NCBI RefSeq assembly: GCF_001514115.1 | Contig: NZ_KQ948453.1 | Span: 354,659 to 418,658 of the forward strand | DNA from: Streptomyces olivochromogenes | GTDB lineage: Bacteria > Actinomycetota > Actinomycetes > Streptomycetales > Streptomycetaceae | Direction: 5' to 3' | Length of the DNA: 64,000 nt | Program-made: the position numbers and the translations under genes | In this document: positions 19,480 through 26,841 of the stretch, piece by piece | Layout of the letters: each line of letters starts with the position of its first letter | Numbering within the stretch: the stretch's first letter is position 1 | The notes under the pieces: model-generated | The model's input: only the letters and a program-made list of their open reading frames with translations | What the model was told of the DNA's origin: nothing | The model's database searches: none

Positions 19480-21003
19480 ATGACCAGCACCCTGCAGCCG
19501 GTGTTGACGGCGGAGGTGGAGAAGCGTCCGGGCCGTTGGCTCGCGCTCTGCGTCCTCGTCCTCGCCGTGCTGTTGGTGGCCGTCGACGCGACCGTGCTCG
19601 GTCTCGCGACCCCTTACATCAGCGAGGACCTGAAGCCCTCCGGCACCCAGCTTCTGTGGATCGGTGACGTCTACTCGTTCGTCATCGCCGGTCTGCTCGT
19701 CTCCATGGGCAGCCTCGGCGACCGCATCGGCCGCAAGAAGCTGCTGCTGATGGGCGCCACGGCGTTCGGCGCGATATCGGTGCTCAACGCGTACGCGACG
19801 AGCCCGGAGACGATGATCCTGGCGCGGGCGCTGCTCGGCGTCGCGGGCGCGACCCTGATGCCCGCCACGCTCGCCCTCATCCGTAACCTCTTCCACGACC
19901 CGCGCGAGCGCAGCCTCGCCATCGGCATCTGGGGCGCCACGGCCTCCGCCGGCACGGCGGTCGGGCCCGTCGTAGGTGGCTTCCTGCTCGAACACTTCTG
20001 GTGGGGTTCGGTCTTCCTCATCAACGTGCCCGTGATGCTGATTCTCGTCCCCGTCGGCATCAAGCTGCTGCCCGAGTCCCGCAACCCGAACCCCGGCCCC
20101 TGGGACCTGGCCAGCGTCGTGCTCTCCCTCGTCGGCATGATCGGCATCGTGTACGCGGTGAAGGAGGCCGCCACGCACGGGTTCACCTGGGAGCCGATGG
20201 CCGTCGGCGTGCTCGGCGCCGGAGCCCTCTACGGCTTCGTACGCCGTCAACTCGCTATGCCCGTACCGCTGCTGGACATGCGGCTGTTCCGCAACCGGGG
20301 CTTCTCGGCGGCGGTGCTCGCCGATCTGCTGACCGTCTTCGGCCTGTCCGGACTGGTCTTCTTCCTGTCCCAGTACCTGCAACTCGTCCAGGGCAGGCCG
20401 CCGTTCCAGGCGGGGCTCGCCGAACTGCCCGCCGCCATCGGCGCGGTGGGAGCGGGTCTGATCGCGGGCTCGGTCGCGCGCCGCTACTCGGTGCGTGCCG
20501 TGGTCTCCGGCGGTCTCGCCGCCGTGGGCCTCGCGCTCGGTGTACTCACCCTGTTGAACCAGTCCACCGGGTACTCGGTGCTCGGCTCGGCGCTTCTGAT
20601 CGTCGGCATCGGCGCGGGTTTCTCGTTCACCGTCACCGCCGACGTGATCCTCTCCAGCGTGCCCAAGGAGCAGGCCGGCGCCGCGTCCGCGGTCTCCGAG
20701 ACGGCGTACGAGCTCGGCGCCGCCCTCGGCATCGCCCTGCTCGGCTCCATCGTCACCGGTGTCTACGCGGGCTTCACCGGCCCCGCGGGCACCCCGGCAG
20801 GGGCCCACGACTCACTTGGCGGCGCGGTGGAGGCGGCGGCAACCCTGCCCACCCACACCGCGGAGGCCCTGCTGACCGCGGCTCGCACCTCCTTCGTGGA
20901 CGGCCTGGCACTGGCGTCCGGCATCGGAGCGGCGGTACTGCTAGCCACGGCAACAGCCGCATGGTTCCTGCTGAAGGACCAGAAACTGGAAAACGGGGCT
21001 TGA
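19480..21003 (+). CDS. MFS drug transporter, DHA2 (14-TMS) type
   Basis: A 507-residue proton-antiport efflux protein with about 14 hydrophobic segments. The motif GSLGDRIGRKKLLLMG after the second segment is MFS motif A, and GATASAGTAVGPVVGGFLL is the antiporter motif C. The family exports toxic hydrophobic or cationic compounds; the substrate is unknown. The start lies 2 bases after the tetR stop with GGAGAGAG before it. Expression should be released when the TetR protein leaves the upstream operator. Its stop is followed at once by a dispersed repeat. Confidence 0.93.
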   Translation: MTSTLQPVLTAEVEKRPGRWLALCVLVLAVLLVAVDATVLGLATPYISEDLKPSGTQLLWIGDVYSFVIAGLLVSMGSLGDRIGRKKLLLMGATAFGAISVLNAYATSPETMILARALLGVAGATLMPATLALIRNLFHDPRERSLAIGIWGATASAGTAVGPVVGGFLLEHFWWGSVFLINVPVMLILVPVGIKLLPESRNPNPGPWDLASVVLSLVGMIGIVYAVKEAATHGFTWEPMAVGVLGAGALYGFVRRQLAMPVPLLDMRLFRNRGFSAAVLADLLTVFGLSGLVFFLSQYLQLVQGRPPFQAGLAELPAAIGAVGAGLIAGSVARRYSVRAVVSGGLAAVGLALGVLTLLNQSTGYSVLGSALLIVGIGAGFSFTVTADVILSSVPKEQAGAASAVSETAYELGAALGIALLGSIVTGVYAGFTGPAGTPAGAHDSLGGAVEAAATLPTHTAEALLTAARTSFVDGLALASGIGAAVLLATATAAWFLLKDQKLENGA

Positions 21004-21049
21004 GGGGGGCGTCCCTCAGGGGCGCGAGGAACTGCGCGACCAGCCACAA
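21004..21049 (+). repeat. Dispersed intergenic repeat copy
   Basis: GGGGGGCGTCCCTCAGGGGCGC followed by the tail GAGGAACTGCGCGACCAGCC. The hairpin part is imperfect here (GCGTCCC/GGGGCGC), but the position right after a stop codon is the same as for the other copies. It may end transcription of the MFS gene. Confidence 0.65.
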
Positions 21050-21088
21050 CTCACCCGCAGGCAAGACACGGCCGAACCGCCGGAGGCG

Positions 21089-21760
21089 CTACGCGGCCTT
21101 CGCCTTCGTGGCGTACATGTCCACGTACTCCTGCCCCGACAACCGCATGACCTCGGTCATCACGGAGTCGGTCACGGCCCGCAACACATACCGGTCACGG
21201 TCCATGCCTTCGTACCGCGAGAACTCCATCGGCTCACCGAAGCGGAGCGTCACCCGGCCGGGCCGCGGGAACCCGGCCCCACCGGGCTGGACCTTGTCCG
21301 TGCCGATGATGGCGAACGGGATCACGGGCGCGCCGGTCATCAGGGCCAGCCGGGCGATGCCGGTACGACCGCGGTAGAGCCGGCCGTCGGGGGAGCGGGT
21401 GCCCTCCGGGTAGATGCTGAAGACCTTGCCCTCCTCCAGCACCCGGCGGCCGGTCATCAGCGCCGCGACACCGCCGTGGCCGCCGTCACGGTCGACGGGG
21501 ATCATCCCGGTGCCGGTGAAGAACCAGGCCATCAGCCGACCCTTGATGCCCTTGCCGGTGACGTACTCGTCCTTGCCGATGAAGAAGACCTGGCGGTCGC
21601 AGAAGAGCGGCATGATCATCGAGTCGATGAACGTGAGGTGGTTGCCGGCCAGGATGACCGGGCCGTCGCCCGGGATGTGCTCCACGCCTTCCACCCGTGG
21701 GCGGAACATCAGGCGCATGATCGGTCCGAGCACTGCCTTGATGAGCGCGAAGCGGGACAA
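21089..21760 (-). CDS. 1-acyl-sn-glycerol-3-phosphate acyltransferase family protein
   Basis: A 223-residue PlsC-family enzyme that should esterify lysophosphatidic acid or a related acceptor at the inner face of the membrane. The catalytic HX4D motif is in LAGNHLTFIDSMIM, and the substrate-binding motif is YPEGTRSPDGRLYRG. A hydrophobic N-terminal region (FALIKAVLGPIMRLMF) probably helps membrane association. A TTG start at 21760 is favoured because GGAGGGCCCG lies directly before it; the longer reading to 21874 adds unusual residues. The C-terminus is basic (ATKAKAA). It has no operon partner. Confidence 0.88.
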   Translation of the reverse strand: MSRFALIKAVLGPIMRLMFRPRVEGVEHIPGDGPVILAGNHLTFIDSMIMPLFCDRQVFFIGKDEYVTGKGIKGRLMAWFFTGTGMIPVDRDGGHGGVAALMTGRRVLEEGKVFSIYPEGTRSPDGRLYRGRTGIARLALMTGAPVIPFAIIGTDKVQPGGAGFPRPGRVTLRFGEPMEFSRYEGMDRDRYVLRAVTDSVMTEVMRLSGQEYVDMYATKAKAA

Positions 21761-22001
21761 CGGGCCCTCCGGTGTCAAGGGATCGGTATGAAGTCTGTGC
21801 AGGTGAGGACGATACTCGCGGCCCCCCGGTGATTGCACATCGGGTTCACCGACTGGATACGGACTGTTGACCAATGTTTACCTGAGGTGGCGGGCTGTTG
21901 CGCGTTCGTCACACGGACGGAAGCATGTGACGTATCTCGCGACGGCTTCGGCCGCCACGCCGAACGAGATGCACAGGTTCGCCGAACGAGTCGCGCATTT
22001 C

Positions 22002-22034
22002 GACCGGGTCGACCGGGTCGACCGGGTCGACCGG
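22002..22034. repeat. 9-bp palindromic tandem repeat (GACCGGGTC)
   Basis: Three full copies and a partial fourth of GACCGGGTC in a row, each unit being its own inverted repeat around the central G. It lies 11 bases upstream of the ATG of the small membrane protein gene. Confidence 0.75.
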
Positions 22035-22045
22035 ATGGAGCGGGG

Positions 22046-22288
22046 ATGGTGGGATACATGATCGTGACGCTCGCCGCCTTGGTCCTGGTCCTCGGGAGTG
22101 CCGCAGTGGTCCTGATCCGCAGGGACCGCCGCCGCGTCTACGACAGCCCCGACTCGGCGCGGATCGAGGCGCAGGCGACCAAGGGCCTGCGCGACGCCCG
22201 CGGCCGCGCCCACGCGGCCCAGCACGTCAGCGACTCCGGGGCCGTCAGTGCCGCCCGGGACCGGGACCCCGGAATCGGGAACCTCTGA
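22046..22288 (+). CDS. Small membrane protein, unknown function
   Basis: An 80-residue protein with one N-terminal hydrophobic helix (MIVTLAALVLVLGSAAVVLI), an RRDRRR stop-transfer patch and a charged, Ala/Arg-rich cytoplasmic tail (SARIEAQATKGLRDARGRAH). I do not recognise the family. ATG at 22046 has GGAG 5 bases before it; an alternative ATG lies at 22058. The 9-bp repeat array sits in its leader. Codon use is normal for the genome. It may be a small anchor or an adapter, but no function is supported. Confidence 0.65.
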   Translation: MVGYMIVTLAALVLVLGSAAVVLIRRDRRRVYDSPDSARIEAQATKGLRDARGRAHAAQHVSDSGAVSAARDRDPGIGNL

Positions 22289-22349
22289 CCGCGTACCCGG
22301 ACCGCGTACCCGCCACCGTCACCCCGAAACTGACGGATTGCCAGCCCCC

Positions 22350-22376
22350 TTGTTCCGTACAGCTGTTCCGTACGCC
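22350..22376 (+). promoter_or_regulatory. Direct repeats upstream of the phosphodiesterase gene
   Basis: Two copies of TGTTCCGTAC (22351-22360 and 22364-22373) with a 13-base period lie 110 bases upstream of the Tat-exported phosphodiesterase. PhoP control of the glpQ1 homologue is known in Streptomyces coelicolor, so these may be degenerate PHO-box units. The match to GTTCACC repeats is only partial. Confidence 0.3.
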
Positions 22377-22485
22377 ATCCAGTGGCACCCACGTGTTCCG
22401 CCACAGGTCTCCCTCCCGTCACGGAAGGGAACCTACGATCGACCCGCTTTGACAGGTACGGGGCGGTACGGCGGGAGGAGCGCTC

Positions 22486-23688
22486 ATGGGGACGCAGGGG
22501 ACGCAGGGGACATCGCAGTCGCGGGAGCCGAACGGGCAGGACCGGGGCACGGCGCGACGCGCGCTGCTCGGGGCCGCGGTGCTCGGCGCGGGCGGAGCGG
22601 TCCTCGGGCTGCCGGGTGCGGCGAGAGCCGACGAGCGGCACGGGAGCGGCGGGCACGGCGGTGGCTACAAGAGCCTGCCGAAGCCGACCGTCATCGGGCA
22701 CCGGGGCGCCAGCGGCTACCGGCCCGAGCACACCTTCGGCTCGTACCAGCTGGCCCTCGACATGGGCGCAGACGTCGTCGAGGCCGGTGACCTGGTCCCC
22801 ACCAAGGACGGCCACCTCGTCTGCCGGCACGAGCCGGAGATCGGCGGCACCACCGACGTGTCGGCGCACCCCGAGTTCGCCGACCGCAAGACCACCAAGA
22901 CCCTCGACGGCATCCCCACCACGGGTTGGTTCACCGAGGACTTCACGCTGGCCGAGCTGAAGACCCTGCGGGCCGTCGAGCGCATCCCCGGCAACCGCCC
23001 GCACAACACGCTCTACAACGGCCGTTGGGAGATCCCCACCTTCGAAGAGGTGCTCCGCTGGCAGGACGAGCAGACCCGCAAGCGCGGCAAGCAGGTCTGG
23101 ATCTACCCCGAGACCAAGCACCCCACCTATTTCCGGGCGCTGGGCCTCGGCCTGGAGGAGCGCCTCGCCAAGGTGCTCCGCAAGCACGGCAAGGACAAGA
23201 AGAACTCGCCGGTCATCATCCAGTCCTTCGAGCCGACCAGCATCCAGCGCCTCGACAAGCTGGTCGACAACCCGCTCGTCGTGCTGCTCTCCGCCGCGAA
23301 CACCCGCCCCTGGGACTTCGTCACGACGGGTGACCCGCGCACCGTCGCCGACCTCGTCAAGCCCGAGGGCCTGAAGTGGATCGCCTCGTACGCCCAGGGC
23401 ATCGGCCCCACGCTCGACCTGGTCATCCTCAAGGACGCGAACGGCGCCCTCACCACGCCGACCACGCTGGTCGCCGACGCGCACCGCGCGGGTCTGATCC
23501 TGCACCCGTACACGATGCGCAACGAGAACGCCTTCCTGCCCGCGAACTTCCGGCAGGGCACCGACCCGAACGCCTACGGCGACGCCTTCGGTGCCTTCAA
23601 GACCTACTTCGCCACGGGCATCGACGGCGTCTTCTCGGACAACGCGGACACCGCGCTGCTCGCCCGCGAGGACTTCGTCAACGGATGA
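22486..23688 (+). CDS. glpQ1: Tat-exported glycerophosphodiester phosphodiesterase
   Basis: A 400-residue secreted enzyme that releases glycerol 3-phosphate from deacylated phospholipids or teichoic acid. The Tat signal is TARRALLGAAVLGAGGAVLG, and cleavage after ARA is likely. The GDPD barrel starts with VIGHRGASGYRPEHT (catalytic His-Arg and Glu), then VEAGDLVPTKDGHLVCRHE, with the second catalytic His, and later WIYPETKHP. The name follows the Streptomyces glpQ1 by type and position in the core gene order; paralogue assignment is an inference. The first codons contain three repeats of GGGGACGCA. GGGAGGAGCGCTC precedes the ATG. A hairpin follows the gene. Confidence 0.88.
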   Translation: MGTQGTQGTSQSREPNGQDRGTARRALLGAAVLGAGGAVLGLPGAARADERHGSGGHGGGYKSLPKPTVIGHRGASGYRPEHTFGSYQLALDMGADVVEAGDLVPTKDGHLVCRHEPEIGGTTDVSAHPEFADRKTTKTLDGIPTTGWFTEDFTLAELKTLRAVERIPGNRPHNTLYNGRWEIPTFEEVLRWQDEQTRKRGKQVWIYPETKHPTYFRALGLGLEERLAKVLRKHGKDKKNSPVIIQSFEPTSIQRLDKLVDNPLVVLLSAANTRPWDFVTTGDPRTVADLVKPEGLKWIASYAQGIGPTLDLVILKDANGALTTPTTLVADAHRAGLILHPYTMRNENAFLPANFRQGTDPNAYGDAFGAFKTYFATGIDGVFSDNADTALLAREDFVNG

Positions 23689-23717
23689 TCCACTCACCCC
23701 GATGGGGTGACAGCGCC

Positions 23718-23745
23718 CCGCCCCGGCAACCCTGTGCCGGGGCGG
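23718..23745. terminator. Hairpin after the phosphodiesterase gene
   Basis: CCGCCCCGGC pairs perfectly with GCCGGGGCGG across an 8-base loop, 29 bases after the stop and 16 bases before the start of the sigma-factor gene. As a strong stem in this place it should separate the two transcripts. Confidence 0.75.
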
Positions 23746-23761
23746 CGGCGTCCCGCCGCAT

Positions 23762-24268
23762 ATGACCCACGAGATGGTTTCCACCCTGCGTCCGCTGCTC
23801 GCCGCCGAAGCCTCCGCGGAAGGCTTTGCGTCCGGGACCGAACCGGGCGACCTCGAACAGGCCGTCTGGCTGCGCCTCCTGGAGCGCCTCGACTCGGACG
23901 GGCCACCCGTCGACCCGCAGGCCTGGTTGCGCCGAGCCGTGCGCTCCGAGGTCCGCCGCACCCGCCGCACGGCCCGGCACGAACGGCCGTACGTCCGCGA
24001 ACCCGCCGACGAGAGCGGGCCGGACCCCGAGCAGCAGGCGATGACCGCCGACAGCCGGCGCGCCCTGCACGACGCGGTACGGCGGCTGCCCGGCCGCTGC
24101 CCCGGTCTGATGGCGGCACTGCTCTCCCCGAAGGACCTCACCTATCGGGAGATCGCAGGCGAGTTGGGTATCTCACAGGGCAGTCTGGGTCCGGAACGTT
24201 CCAGATGCCTGGGATGTCTGCGTCGATTGCTCTCCCCGGTGGTTGCGGCCCGCGCACCACGGGGATAG
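23762..24268 (+). CDS. Sigma-70 family (ECF-like) RNA polymerase sigma factor
   Basis: A 168-residue protein with a short region 2 (about 20-75; DLEQAVWLRLLERL...WLRRAVRSEVRRTRRTARHE) and a region 4 helix-turn-helix (about 105-155; LLSPKDLTYREIAGELGISQGSLGPERSRCLGCLRRLL), the usual ECF layout. No anti-sigma gene is adjacent and no extra domain is seen, so its control is unknown. The ATG at 23762 lacks a good ribosome-binding site and lies close behind a hairpin; a second ATG at 23774 is possible. It is close to the phosphodiesterase and an acetyltransferase, but neither is an obvious target. Confidence 0.82.
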   Translation: MTHEMVSTLRPLLAAEASAEGFASGTEPGDLEQAVWLRLLERLDSDGPPVDPQAWLRRAVRSEVRRTRRTARHERPYVREPADESGPDPEQQAMTADSRRALHDAVRRLPGRCPGLMAALLSPKDLTYREIAGELGISQGSLGPERSRCLGCLRRLLSPVVAARAPRG

Positions 24269-24314
24269 GAGTGGGGGACGACCGGTGGAACAGGTGAGCG
24301 GGAGGCATGCACAC

Positions 24315-24818
24315 ATGGGCATGAGCGTGACCATCTCGGCGGCGACCGAGCAGGACGCAGAGCAGATCCTCAAACTGCAGTACCTCTGCTACCAGAGCGA
24401 GGCCGAGCTGTACGGGGACTACGGCATCGAGCCGCTCACGCAGCCGCTCGACTCCCTCAGGGCGGAGTTGGCGGACGGTACGGTCCTGGTGGCCAGGCTG
24501 GGCGAAGAGGTGGTGGCCTCGGTCCGCGGAGCCGTGGACCCGGACGGCACGGCCCGCATCAACAAGCTCATCGTCCACCCGCGCATGCAGCGCCACGGCC
24601 TGGGCGGGCGGCTCCTCGACGCGATCGAGGCCAAGCTCGCGACGGACGGCGCGGCCAAGTCCTTCCAGCTCTTCACCGGCCACCGCAGCGACCGCAACCT
24701 GCGGATGTACCGCAAGCACGGCTACGCGCAGGTCTCCACGGAGCGCGTCGACGAGCGGCTCACCCTGGTGACCCTGCAGAAGGGCGCCGACGCGGGCGCG
24801 TTCGTGACCAGCGCCTGA
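24315..24818 (+). CDS. GNAT-family N-acetyltransferase
   Basis: A 167-residue acetyl-CoA-dependent acetyltransferase. The acetyl-CoA loop is in LIVHPRMQRHGLGGRLLDAI (R/Q-x-x-G-x-G/A type), followed by FQLFTGHRSDRNLRMYRKHGY, the usual GNAT C-terminal part. The substrate is unknown. ATG at 24315 is supported by GGGAGG 9 bases upstream and by the conserved start of the domain (SVTISAATEQD). A longer reading from 24243 would overlap the end of the sigma gene. Possibly cotranscribed with it. Confidence 0.88.
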   Translation: MGMSVTISAATEQDAEQILKLQYLCYQSEAELYGDYGIEPLTQPLDSLRAELADGTVLVARLGEEVVASVRGAVDPDGTARINKLIVHPRMQRHGLGGRLLDAIEAKLATDGAAKSFQLFTGHRSDRNLRMYRKHGYAQVSTERVDERLTLVTLQKGADAGAFVTSA

Positions 24819-24829
24819 CCAGTACCCGC

Positions 24830-24906
24830 GTTCCGGGCCCGAGCTACGGCCACGGGCCCGAGCTACGGACCCGGGCTACGGTCCCGGGCTACGGCTACGG
24901 TCCGAG
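24830..24906. repeat. Imperfect tandem repeats (CCGGGCTACGG type)
   Basis: Degenerate units such as CGGGCCCGAGCTACGG, CCCGGGCTACGG and CTACGG repeat across the gap between the convergent acetyltransferase and membrane-protein genes. GC-rich palindromic cores (GGGCCC, CCCGGG) may act as terminators. Confidence 0.55.
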
Positions 24907-25389
24907 TTACGCCGACCGGTCGGCCGTACGCGCCTTGCGCAGCCAGTACATGGCCGACAGCGGCAGCAGCACCGGGATGAACAGATAGCCGATCCCGTAG
25001 TCCGACCACACGGTGGCGTCGGGGAAGGCGGACGGCTCGACCAGCGTCCAGGTCCCGACGGTCAGCACGCCCACGAGCTCGGCGGCGCAGCACACCAGCG
25101 CCGCCCTGCGGGCCGTTTCGCCGCCGCGCACGAGTGAGTACGTGATGAAGCCGTAGACGAGGCCCGCGACCGCCGACAGCGAGTAGGCGAGCGGGGCCTT
25201 GTCGAACTCCGTCGAGATCTGGACGGCGGAGCGCGACACGGCGCCGACGACCATCACGCCGTACAGCCAGAGCAGCAGCATGCCGGGGCCGCTGATCAGC
25301 CGGGTGCGCTTCTTCTCCGGACCCTCCTGGCTCTCCCGGCTCTCCTGATTCTCCTGAGGCGCGGTCCCGTTCTCCTCCGTGGCCGTCAT
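24907..25389 (-). CDS. Small integral membrane protein, unknown function
   Basis: A 160-residue protein with a charged, Glu/Gln-rich N-terminal tail (about 1-30) followed by four hydrophobic segments (MLLLWLYGVMVVGAV, AYSLSAVAGLVYGFITY, ALVCCAAELVGVLTVG and YLFIPVLLPLSAMYWL). It is of a type common in Streptomyces but has no assigned function that I know. The ATG at 25389 is chosen because GGGGAGGCTGAG lies just before it. It starts 1 base after the stop of the next membrane-protein gene upstream on the same strand, so both form one transcript. Confidence 0.8.
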   Translation of the reverse strand: MTATEENGTAPQENQESRESQEGPEKKRTRLISGPGMLLLWLYGVMVVGAVSRSAVQISTEFDKAPLAYSLSAVAGLVYGFITYSLVRGGETARRAALVCCAAELVGVLTVGTWTLVEPSAFPDATVWSDYGIGYLFIPVLLPLSAMYWLRKARTADRSA

Positions 25390-25390
25390 C

Positions 25391-25750
25391 TCAGCCTCCC
25401 CAGATGTCATAGAGCCGCACCTCCAGTACGGCGAGGACGACACCGCCGGCCGCCACCGTGATCGATCCCCAGCGGGTGCGCTCCGCCAGCGACATGAAGC
25501 CCGCGGCCGGAATGCACGCGAAGGCACCGAGCAGATACGCCACGAAGATCGTCGTGCCCTGGTCGGGCTTCTCGCCGCGCGCCAGCTGGACGATTCCGAC
25601 CACCAGCTGGATCAGGGCGAGCAGGGTCACCACGGCCATGCCGATGAAGTGCCAGTCCTTGGTGGGCTGATCACGGTAGGCGGCCCAGCCGCACCAGGCG
25701 GCGAGCCCGAGCGCGGCGACGGCGGTCGCGACCGTCAGGGCATCAAGCAT
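25391..25750 (-). CDS. Small integral membrane protein, unknown function
   Basis: A 119-residue protein with four predicted membrane helices (VATAVAALGLAAWCGWAAY, IGMAVVTLLALIQLVVGIVQ, IFVAYLLGAFACIPAAGF, ITVAAGGVVLAVLEVRLY). No catalytic motif is seen. It is the first gene of a two-gene minus-strand unit with another small membrane protein, and the pair is divergent from the HAD phosphatase gene 69 bases away. The two may form a complex, but that is only an inference from coupling. Confidence 0.8.
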   Translation of the reverse strand: MLDALTVATAVAALGLAAWCGWAAYRDQPTKDWHFIGMAVVTLLALIQLVVGIVQLARGEKPDQGTTIFVAYLLGAFACIPAAGFMSLAERTRWGSITVAAGGVVLAVLEVRLYDIWGG

Positions 25751-25819
25751 GCCGTGACCCTATTACGGGCCAAAAGGCCCGACGCCCTCGCCCCCGGGCT
25801 GCCCCGTAGGGTCGAGGGC

Positions 25820-26467
25820 ATGAAGATCCACGCTGATGCCCTGCTGTTCGACAACGACGGGACGCTCGTCTCATCCCTCGAGTCGGTGAACCGGTGCTGG
25901 ACACGATGGGCGCGCGAGTACGGGATCACCGCGGAGGACTTCGCCCGGATCGAACTGCACGGCCGCCCCGCCGTCGAGATAGCCGCCGACCTGCTGCCCG
26001 CCGACCTGGTCCCCGAGGCGCTCGCGCGCATCGAACTGCTGGAGGTCGAGGACGTCCCCGGCGGCGTCGTCCTGCTCCCCGGCACCGCGGCGTTCCTCGA
26101 CGCGCTGCCGGCCGACCGCTGGGCCGTCGTCACCTCCGCCACCCGGCGACTGGCCGAGGCCCGGCTCGCCGAGGTCGGTATCCGGCCCAAGACGCTGATC
26201 TCCGCCGACGACATCACCCGCGGCAAGCCCGACCCCGAGCCCTACCTCCTCGCCGCCCGTGAACTGGGCGTCGACCCGGCCCGCTGCGTCGTCTTCGAGG
26301 ACGCCCCGGCGGGCCTGCAGGCAGGCCGCGCCGCCGGGATGACCACCGTGGCGTTGGCCACAACCCACGAGGCGTCCGAGCTGGACGCGGACCTCGTGGT
26401 GAAGGACCTGTCGGCCCTGTCCGCACTGGTCACCGGCGGGGGAGTGGAGATCTCCACCCGCGGCTGA
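25820..26467 (+). CDS. HAD-family sugar phosphatase-like hydrolase
   Basis: A 215-residue haloacid-dehalogenase hydrolase with a cap domain of beta-phosphoglucomutase type. All four motifs are visible: I LLFDNDGTLV (nucleophile and acid/base Asp), II VVTSATRRLA, III RGKPDPEPYLLA (Lys) and IV CVVFEDAPAGLQAG (Mg-binding acids). Such proteins dephosphorylate small sugar or polyol phosphates; the exact substrate is unknown. ATG at 25820 has GGGTCGAGGGC before it. A perfect 11-bp palindrome follows 10 bases after the stop. Confidence 0.9.
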   Translation: MKIHADALLFDNDGTLVSSLESVNRCWTRWAREYGITAEDFARIELHGRPAVEIAADLLPADLVPEALARIELLEVEDVPGGVVLLPGTAAFLDALPADRWAVVTSATRRLAEARLAEVGIRPKTLISADDITRGKPDPEPYLLAARELGVDPARCVVFEDAPAGLQAGRAAGMTTVALATTHEASELDADLVVKDLSALSALVTGGGVEISTRG

Positions 26468-26477
26468 GATGTGTCCA

Positions 26478-26502
26478 CCGCTGTCCGCAATGCGGACAGC
26501 GG
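26478..26502. promoter_or_regulatory. Perfect palindrome: terminator or operator upstream of metNIQ
   Basis: CCGCTGTCCGC-AAT-GCGGACAGCGG, an 11-bp perfect inverted repeat, 10 bases after the phosphatase stop and 38 bases before the met leader ORF. It could end the phosphatase transcript. Its short symmetric core (TGTCCGC-AAT-GCGGACA) also looks like a regulator site. Both roles remain possible. Confidence 0.6.
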
Positions 26503-26540
26503 TTCTGGGTCCCGCCTGTACGTCTGCTTTACTTGATCCC

Positions 26541-26627
26541 ATGACCACGACGAGCAGCCGCATCCTTGCGACCGAGGCGACCATGACGCCCGGTGCTCGC
26601 TGTATGTGTCGAATGTGCGCCTTCTAG
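26541..26627 (+). CDS. Cys/Met-rich leader peptide of metNIQ
   Basis: A 28-codon ORF (start ATG, stop TAG) whose end reads RCMCRMCAF: three Cys and two Met in six codons, in sequence TGT ATG TGT CGA ATG TGC, with TGT and CGA being rare in this genome. It lies 214 bases upstream of the methionine importer. A shorter start at 26583 would give a 14-residue peptide with the same end. By analogy with known amino-acid attenuators and with Cys-rich leader ORFs in actinobacteria, ribosome stalling at these codons during Cys or Met shortage could change the downstream RNA fold. This is an inference; no experiment is implied. Confidence 0.6.
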   Translation: MTTTSSRILATEATMTPGARCMCRMCAF

Positions 26628-26649
26628 AGGGCCCCCGCACCACCGCCCC

Positions 26650-26671
26650 GTCTCGCGCCCCGAAGCGAGAC
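26650..26671 (+). promoter_or_regulatory. Hairpin downstream of the leader ORF
   Basis: GTCTCGC pairs with GCGAGAC across an 8-base loop, 22 bases after the leader stop. It is a candidate attenuator element for metNIQ. A CCGGA/TCCGG stem with a T-rich loop (near 26731) follows. Confidence 0.4.
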
Positions 26672-26841
26672 AGCCGCGCCCTGTCCGTACTCCGTACGTG
26701 AGCGGCGTCGCCCCGCGCGCATGTTCTCTCCGGATTTTTCCGGTTCCATCGCCACCGCGAGAACCGTGTCGCGTTCCCGACCGAATGCACCCGTGCCGGC
26801 GCACACCCGCGCCCCGCACTCGACAGTGACGGAAACCCCCA

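Noticed and set aside
22002-22034. CRISPR-like array
   Set aside because: The units are 9 bp and directly adjacent without spacers; no array of repeats with spacers was seen anywhere in the window.
26503-26841. SAM riboswitch before metNIQ
   Set aside because: I could not find the conserved SAM-I or SAM-IV core elements; a leader ORF with hairpins explains the region better.
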